Positions 5,696-10,979 of a DNA stretch of 10,979 nucleotides are shown here, one piece after another. Each line of letters starts with the position of its first letter. Within the stretch, counting starts at the first letter, position 1. The stretch lies in contig CAJMPM010000031.1 in NCBI GenBank assembly GCA_905215225.1, positions 1 through 10,979 of the forward strand, written 5' to 3'. The DNA is from an uncultured bacterium (GTDB lineage: Bacteria > Actinomycetota > Coriobacteriia > Coriobacteriales > Coriobacteriaceae). The translations under genes were made by a program, and so were the position numbers. The notes below the pieces were generated by a model. That model saw only the letters and a list, made by a program, of their open reading frames with translations, did no database searches and was not told where the DNA came from.

Positions 5696-8245
5696 GCAAA
5701 GGGTAACGGGGCCGAGGATGCCGCTGGGGGCAACGGGCTCGGTGAGGGCGAAGATGTCGGGGATCGCATGGTCGAGCGTGTTGATGACGTCGACCGTGAG
5801 CTCATGCGCACCGGCGGAAAGTGCGTCGGCGGCAAAACGGTAGGGCGGGCAGATGCGTGTGCCGAGCGAGCGTCCATCGAGCGTGAGCGTTGCGGTTTCG
5901 TAGACGTCTCCCAGGTCGATCGTGGCGTCGGCGCAATCGTTGGCCAGCTCAAACGACGCATGATATCGGTAGGTGCCGCAGGTGCCGGTGAACAGATCGG
6001 CTGTGAGGTCGCACAGGTGCTCGAGCTCTTGCGCTTCACCAAAGGCGCCATTGCTGCCGGCAGGGGAGAGGGCAACGGTCCATGGGCCTTCGATGCGCAG
6101 GTCGAGCGATGCATCGGCGTCGATTGCGCCGTCTCCGGGCGCATCCTCGCTGCCCGCTTCCAAAACAACGAAGCAGCTCTCGAAGGGTGCGAGCTCCAAC
6201 GCACCGTCAAACGCAACGGGCTCGGTGCCGTTTAGCAGGTCGAGCCGCGTGCCGCAAAGGCGCTCGCCTGTCGCAAATGCAACCGTGCAGTCGATGCGCT
6301 CGCGTGGGTGCTCGTTGACGAGCATAACGTAGGTCTCGCCCGCCCGCTCGTAGCGAAGTGCGCGTAGCCAGGGCTGCGGTGTGTCGGCGACAACGGTCTG
6401 CAGTCCCGCGCTTGCAAGCGCGCGGGCGACATCGGCGAGCGGCATTGCGACGAGCCCTCCCAGCTCGACCGCGCCATCGGAATCGTAGAATGCGCCGGGC
6501 ACCTCGTCGACGGCAAGCACCATAACGCCTGCATCCGTCATGTATCTCGCCGCCTTTGCCGTCTCCGCGCCAATAAACGTAGCACCGGGCATAACAAATG
6601 CCTGGTAGTGACAGTTGTTAACACCAATCAATCCATCGGCAATCGAAACCTTGTAGCGGCTCTTGTCTTCAAAAGCCTCGGCGGGCACAAAATCAAAGTC
6701 GATCTGCGCGCGCGTGAGCTCTGCCGCCACGCGCTCGATAGGCATGGCGCTACCGGCCCATTCGGCATCGGCATGGTACAGGATGGCGACGGGGTGCGTG
6801 GCGCAGCCTCCCGAAAGCAGCGTTGCCGTACGGTTCATATAGCTCATGAGCTGGCCAAAGTGCGGCCACTGCGGGTTGTTGCCGTGCGCGTAAAAGTGCG
6901 GCGGGCAGTCCCAATCGGGGAAGGGCGCCATGCTAAACGCGTGCGGCGTAAACCAATTGACGGCGCGGACGAGCATGTGGTCGGCAATCCACTTCATCTC
7001 GCGCAGGCCCTCGTGCCAGCCAAAGGCGCCAAAGACCTCGGCCATGCAGCGCCCTTGCTTTTTGGGGTCGAGGCGCGCGGCCGAAGAGCCCAGTTTGGCA
7101 AGCGCGTAGGTAAAGAACTCCATGTTCCATGCGCCATGGAAGTAGCTGTAAGGGCCGTGGTCGATGCCGGGGGCGAGCTGGTTAATAACCACATCGATGC
7201 CCGCCATGTCCTGACCGGCGACAGCGCGGAAGTAGTGCCCAGCGCCCTGGCCCAAGCGTGTGTGGCAGCTCTTGTCCTCGATTACATGGCCAATGTGCAT
7301 AACGCCGCGCTCGCGGCACCAGTCACCAATCTGCTCGTCAAAGCACGCACGGTAGAGTTGCGTGGCGATGTCCATGTAGGTGTGGCGGACCCGAGCGCCG
7401 GCGGGGTCGCGCGTCCAAAGCTCGCGGAGCTCACTCAGCCAATTTGTGCCCAGTGCCTCGTGCAGGCGTCGCGCAAGTTCGTCCGACCATGGCAGCGCCA
7501 TGTCGCCGCGTCCGATAAAGCTGCTGGTAGAAGTGTCTTCGAGGGTCGCACCCTTTTCGTTCATAAAGCCCGGTTCATCGGTAAAGAACCCCAGGATGGT
7601 CTTGCCGAACTCGTCGCCCAAATGCTCAAACGTGGGTTCGTAGACGGCGTTAATGAGCATGCGGCACGAATCGGCGTCGACCATGTTGATGTATTCATCG
7701 CGAAAGCCGGTCTTTTGGCTGGTGACGTAGAGCTCGAGGGTGGTAACGCCGGCGGGGGCGTCAAAGCGCAGGCGGGCGGGAATGCTGTCTTCGGTCTGCT
7801 CAACGGCGAGCTCAAGGTCGAGCGGCACGCCGGCAGCGTCAAAACCCGCCGCGCCCACAAAGTGCTCCGTGGGATCCATGAGGTTGCCGAGCTTGATGGT
7901 CGTGGACGGCTGGGGTCCAACGACCGTTACCGTGTGATGCTTAAGCACGGTCTTCTTGAGCGTGGGGTCTACATCCTCGCCTGAAAGCGCGCCGTTGGCG
8001 TAGCCCGTGGGAAAGTGGGCATCATCGAGCAGCCAGATCTTCAGGCCCAGGCGCTTGCACTCGCCAATGATAAATCGCAGGTCGGACCACCAGCCATAGC
8101 GGCAAAACTCGGGTAGCGTGAGCTACTCAAGGCAGACTACCCGGATGTACGACACGGCAATCTGCTCGAAGTATTCGGTGATCGTCTCGCGTTCTTCGCC
8201 CTTGAGCCACAAGAACGGAAGCACATGGTTGTCATATGCTGCCAT
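5675..8245 (-). pseudogene. GH106-like (alpha-L-rhamnosidase-like) hydrolase with in-frame TAG at codon 41
   Basis: The frame opens at ATG 8245, with GAGGAG 5 bases upstream, reads MAAYDNHVLPFLWLKGEERE and continues to residue 40. It then meets TAG (complement of 8123-8125). The same frame continues with no further stop to TAA 5675-5677, for 857 codons in all. After the TAG it reads PEFCRYGWWSDL and then KIWLLDDAHFPTGYANG, clearly one domain cut in two. Later features are GFFTDEPGF (Glu near residue 224 if the TAG counts as 41), a long TIM-barrel region, and a C-terminal beta-sandwich of roughly 190 residues. This order fits GH106-type alpha-L-rhamnosidases and their unclassified relatives. 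No ATG, GTG or TTG occurs in frame between the TAG and GTG 7948, so restart would lose about 99 residues including early barrel strands. Loss of function is most likely, though readthrough or a sequence error remains possible. There is no signal peptide. The last residues (QNLPK) are encoded by the repeat at 5651-5695. Confidence 0.8.
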
Positions 8246-8376
8246 ACCCACTCCTCTAAAACCAACCTTTTAAATCGATTGAAGTCAGAGTACGTCGTCC
8301 GCGCTGCCCTGCTAATATCAAAACCACGGCAGAATATGACTAAATCAACGATGGAGGCGCTAAGGAAATAGCACGT
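8246..8376. promoter_or_regulatory. Divergent promoter region, hydrolase / AraC regulator
   Basis: This 131-base gap must hold promoters for both divergent genes and is visibly more AT-rich than its surroundings. TAATAT (8313-8318) is the best -10-like hexamer for the regulator, but no good -35 matches. AATCGATT (8273-8280) is an 8-base palindrome near the hydrolase side and could be part of an operator. The hydrolase ribosome binding site is the complement of CTCCTC (8251-8256). ATG 8351 opens a six-codon frame (MEALRK, stop 8369-8371) just ahead of the regulator start. Confidence 0.45.
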
Positions 8377-9369
8377 TTGGACAATCTTTTGCTCGAGCTG
8401 ACCGACAGCGAGCGCGCTTACTGCGCGGGCGCCCGCTATGACTGGAACGATGTATTTAGACAGGGTCAACAGGCAGATATCGATGGCAGGCATGTCCATA
8501 AAATCGGTAACGCGACGTACGCCCTGCACCAAGAAGGTATGCCCGAGGGCCTGTCGATTGTGCGCAACTCGCGCTTTAACCCCGTGCCGGAGCACGTGCA
8601 CGATTATGTCGAAATCAGCTATGTCTATCGAGGGAGCGCGCCACAGGTTGTCAATGGTACGCAACTCACGCTCGCCCAAAACGAGATACTTCTGCTCGAT
8701 GCCGCCTGCCCGCATGCCGTAGACGAGCTCGGCGAGCATGACCTGATGTTGAGCATTGTCATTTCGCGGCCGATGCTGCGCCGCAGGCGGGAGCAAAGCC
8801 TTTCGCCCACAAGTGCCGTCTCGCAGTTCCTGCTCAACGCACTTAACGACGAGACCGATCATCGCGGGCACGTGCATTTCCGTACGGGCAACAGCCGCCG
8901 CGTGCGCCGGTATATGCAGGAGATGTTGTGCGAGCTCCTGGAGCCGACGACAGCAAGCCTCCAGATCGTGTCGAGGCTGTTTGAGCTGCTGCTGGTCGAG
9001 CTCATGCAAAGCTACGAGGCCGCGCTGCTGCAAACGGGCGCACCCGCGCTTCCCTCGGCGCAGGTTGCGGCGGCGATGGGCTACATCGAGCGGCATGCTT
9101 GCGATTGCACACTCGACGATTTGGCCCGCCACCTGCACCTGAGTCCCAACTATGCAAGCGCACTGCTCAAGCGGCAGACGGGCCGCACATTTATGCAGCT
9201 CGTGCAGGAGAGTCGCCTGACACGCGCGACGGCGCTACTCGACACCGGTGCTACTGCAGAGGCCGCAGCGCGCGAGGTGGGCTATGCCAATATGAGCTTC
9301 TTCTACAAAAAATTTGCCGAGCGCTATGGCTGCACGCCGGCCGCCTATCGCCGACGTTCGCCCAGATAA
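8377..9369 (+). CDS. AraC-family transcriptional regulator (cupin plus HTH)
   Basis: This 330-residue regulator pairs an N-terminal cupin-like sugar-sensing domain with a C-terminal AraC DNA-binding domain. The cupin part is marked by PEHVHDYVEISYVYRG (71-86) and a following GTQLTLAQNEILLLDAACPHAV (94-115), the typical HxH...E then P-x-x-H pattern. The DNA-binding part has a first helix-turn-helix at about 245-266 (TLDDLARHLHLSPNYASALL) and a second at about 294-318, ending in the family signature VGYANMSFFYKKFAERYGCTPAAYR. No ATG lies in frame near the N-terminus. I use TTG 8377, with AAGGA (8362-8366) 10 bases upstream, which is a longish gap, so the start is less sure than the rest. The gene is divergent from the broken GH106-like hydrolase and is the probable activator for it. 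Its TAA stop forms the first bases of the repeat at 9364-9400. Confidence 0.93.
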   Translation: MDNLLLELTDSERAYCAGARYDWNDVFRQGQQADIDGRHVHKIGNATYALHQEGMPEGLSIVRNSRFNPVPEHVHDYVEISYVYRGSAPQVVNGTQLTLAQNEILLLDAACPHAVDELGEHDLMLSIVISRPMLRRRREQSLSPTSAVSQFLLNALNDETDHRGHVHFRTGNSRRVRRYMQEMLCELLEPTTASLQIVSRLFELLLVELMQSYEAALLQTGAPALPSAQVAAAMGYIERHACDCTLDDLARHLHLSPNYASALLKRQTGRTFMQLVQESRLTRATALLDTGATAEAAAREVGYANMSFFYKKFAERYGCTPAAYRRRSPR

Positions 9370-9400
9370 AACCTGCCAAAATAAACCTGTCCCTTTTTGG
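9364..9400 (+). repeat. AACCTGCC repeat, copy B, at the 3' end of the AraC gene
   Basis: This 37-base stretch matches the minus strand of 5695-5658 except for one substitution (T for C at 9367) and five instead of six Ts. The right arm of the palindrome (GGCAGGTTT in copy A) is missing after 9400, so this copy folds only through CCAAAA (9376-9381) with TTTTGG (9395-9400). The substituted T creates the AraC stop TAA (9367-9369). Relative to each gene the repeat has the same sense and the same frame (AGA-YAA-AAC-CTG-CCA-AAA-TAA). Confidence 0.85.
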
Positions 9401-9541
9401 TCGGTATCAGGAAGTGTCAGAGACGGGGCGGCGGCGGTCCGTGGGCGCGAAAAGAAGTGTCGGGTTTGGTACGCCCGCTTCCGCCCGTCCCGCGCGTGGG
9501 CGATACTCAGCTCATCGACCCGCGATGCAAAGGAGATGCTC
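9401..9541 (+). promoter_or_regulatory. Upstream region of the GH1 gene
   Basis: This gap should carry the GH1 promoter. GAAGTGTC occurs twice as a direct repeat (9411-9418 and 9454-9461), 43 bases apart start to start, about four helical turns, which could be a paired regulator site or chance. I see no convincing -10/-35 pair. The ribosome binding site AAGGAG (9530-9535) is strong. Confidence 0.3.
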
Positions 9542-10979
9542 ATGGCAAACATCAAGTTCCCCGAGGGTTTCTATTGGGGTGGCGCCACCGCCGCCAACCA
9601 GTTTGAGGGCGCTTGGAACGTGGACGGCCGCGGTCCCTCCGTCGACGACCATTTCTTGGGCGGCAGCTACAAGGAGCCGCGTCAGATTACGATTGACATC
9701 GACCCCAACCGCTTCTACCCCAATCATGACGGTATCGATTTCTACCATCACTACGAGGAGGACATCGCGCTGTTCGCCGAGATGGGCTTTACCATGTTTC
9801 GCATGTCCATCTCCTGGAGCCGTATCTTCCCCAACGGTGACGACGCTGAGCCCACCGAGGCCGGCCTCGCCTTCTACGACCGCGTCTTCGACTGCCTGCG
9901 CGCTCACAATATCGAGCCGCTCGTGACCCTCTCGCACTACGAGATGCCCTATCACCTGGTCGAGAAATACAACGGCTGGGCGAGCCGCGAGCTCATCGGC
10001 TTCTTTGAGAAGTACTGCCAGACCGTCTTCGACCGCTATCAGGACAAGGTCAAGTTCTGGCTCACCTTCAACGAGATCAACTGCGGTACTCAGGACATGG
10101 GCAACCTCTTTGAGACCAGCATGATTCAGGGCTTTGAGGGTCCGGCTTCGGCGGTCCACACCACGCCGCAGGCCCGTATGCAGGCCCTGCATCACCAGTT
10201 TGTCGCCAGCGGCCGCGTCGTGCGCTATGCCCACGAGCATTACCCGCAGTTTAAGATGGGCAACATGGACTGCTTCATCCTTTCCTATGCCGCCACGTGC
10301 GATCCGGCCGACGTGTTCGCCACGCAGCAGGAGATGAACGCCATGAACTGGTACTGCTCCGACGTGCAGGTGCGCGGCAAGTACCCGTTCTATGCCAAGC
10401 GCTTCTGGGCCGAGAACGATGTTGAGCTCGCGATGGAGGACGGCGATCTGCAGGATATCGCCGACGGCAAGGTCGACTTCTACTCCTTTAGCTATTACAT
10501 GTCCGGCACCGTGGGCACCCACAAGGATCACGAGATGACCGAGGGCAACATGACCTTTGGCGGCAAGAACCCCTATCTGGAGTCCACCGACTGGGGCTGG
10601 CAGATCGATCCGCTGGGCCTGCGCATCGCCCTCAACGAGATTTACGCCCGCTACGAGATTCCGCTGATGGTGGTCGAGAACGGCATGGGCGCTTACGACG
10701 AGGTCGAGGAGGACGGCTCCATCCACGCCCCGTACCGCATCGCCTACTTGCAGAGCCACATCAAGGCCATGGGCGAGGCCATTGCCGATGGCGTTGACCT
10801 GATTGCCTACACCTGGTGGGGTCCCATCGACCTGGTTTCCGCCGGCACGGGCGAGATGCGCAAGCGCTACGGCTTCATCCACGTCGATAAGTACGACGAC
10901 GGCACCGGTACCTATGAGCGCCGCCGCAAGGACAGCTTCTTCGCATACCAGAAGCTCATCAAGTCCAACGGCACCGAGG
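9542..10979 (+). CDS. GH1 6-phospho-beta-glucosidase (3' partial)
   Basis: The first 479 residues of a family 1 glycoside hydrolase are present, and the gene runs off the window with most of its expected length already seen. It opens with FPEGFYWGGATAANQFEGAW (6-25), the GH1 N-terminal signature. The acid/base Glu178 lies in LTFNEIN and the nucleophile Glu379 in MVVENG. Near the end LVSAGTGEMRKRYGF (431-445) holds the Ser, Lys and Tyr pattern (Ser433, Lys441, Tyr443) that binds the 6-phosphate, so the enzyme should act on phosphorylated glucosides delivered by a PTS, releasing glucose 6-phosphate. ATG 9542 lies 6 bases after AAGGAG; the in-frame ATG 9536 is too close to it. C-ending codons dominate, as in the EIIC gene, suggesting high expression. 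It is a natural partner for a beta-glucoside PTS such as the one at the left edge. Confidence 0.94.
   Translation, partial: MANIKFPEGFYWGGATAANQFEGAWNVDGRGPSVDDHFLGGSYKEPRQITIDIDPNRFYPNHDGIDFYHHYEEDIALFAEMGFTMFRMSISWSRIFPNGDDAEPTEAGLAFYDRVFDCLRAHNIEPLVTLSHYEMPYHLVEKYNGWASRELIGFFEKYCQTVFDRYQDKVKFWLTFNEINCGTQDMGNLFETSMIQGFEGPASAVHTTPQARMQALHHQFVASGRVVRYAHEHYPQFKMGNMDCFILSYAATCDPADVFATQQEMNAMNWYCSDVQVRGKYPFYAKRFWAENDVELAMEDGDLQDIADGKVDFYSFSYYMSGTVGTHKDHEMTEGNMTFGGKNPYLESTDWGWQIDPLGLRIALNEIYARYEIPLMVVENGMGAYDEVEEDGSIHAPYRIAYLQSHIKAMGEAIADGVDLIAYTWWGPIDLVSAGTGEMRKRYGFIHVDKYDDGTGTYERRRKDSFFAYQKLIKSNGTE

Noticed and set aside
4777..6216. RpiR-type regulator extended upstream to 479 residues
   Set aside because: The extra N-terminus would be read out of frame through the hydrolase gene and the repeat. 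The start at 5631 has GGGAG at proper spacing and gives the usual family length.
6608..7984. Plus-strand open frame of 458 codons opposite the GH106-like gene
   Set aside because: It is antisense to clear hydrolase motifs such as FFTDEPGF and shows no recognisable domain.
8123..8125. TAG read as pyrrolysine or another programmed recoding
   Set aside because: Nothing in the window supports a recoding system, and the surrounding codons also depart from the family pattern, which fits mutation better.
9512..10882. Minus-strand open frame of 456 codons opposite GH1
   Set aside because: It is a mirror of the GH1 gene, whose acid/base, nucleophile and phosphate-binding motifs are all in the plus frame.

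Overview
The window looks like a chromosomal carbohydrate-use region of a high-GC Gram-positive gut bacterium. A Coriobacteriia member such as Collinsella is the best fit. I infer this from the GC-rich codon use, the strong GGAG-type ribosome binding sites, the PTS and phospho-beta-glucosidase gene content, and the style of the intergenic repeats. I cannot confirm the taxon without a database search.

Layout, left to right. (1) The 3' part of a beta-glucoside-type PTS permease (EIIC), closed by a clear terminator. (2) A cytoplasmic glycoside hydrolase of the DUF4038/GH140 (apiosidase-like) type. (3) A 349-base gap with a long hairpin, a repeat family built on a GGGGACGT core, and a second hairpin. 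(4) A ROK-family sugar kinase without the usual ROK zinc motif. (5) A stand-alone pyrE (orotate phosphoribosyltransferase) between terminators. (6) On the minus strand, a MurR/RpiR-type regulator with a SIS domain. (7) Also on the minus strand and upstream of that regulator, a large GH106-like (alpha-L-rhamnosidase-like) hydrolase. Its reading frame starts at 8245 but is broken by an in-frame TAG at codon 41. (8) A divergent AraC-family regulator. (9) A GH1 6-phospho-beta-glucosidase that runs off the right edge.

How the parts fit. The PTS would import and phosphorylate beta-glucosides, and the GH1 enzyme would cleave the phosphorylated product. The DUF4038 and GH106-like enzymes have no visible signal peptides. 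They would act inside the cell on imported glycosides, perhaps plant glycosides carrying apiose- or rhamnose-like sugars. The ROK protein could phosphorylate a released sugar. The AraC and RpiR proteins are the likely local regulators. The functional link is inference from gene content.

The most notable observations are three. First, the amber-interrupted hydrolase, where the stop lies inside a small palindrome. Second, a roughly 37-base repeat placed at the 3' end of both the hydrolase and its divergent AraC gene, in the same sense relative to each gene, so the two copies bracket the cassette as inverted repeats. Third, a second repeat family whose two copies have different but still complementary arms, which is covariation supporting a folded structure. 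I found no tRNA, rRNA, CRISPR array or intact transposase.
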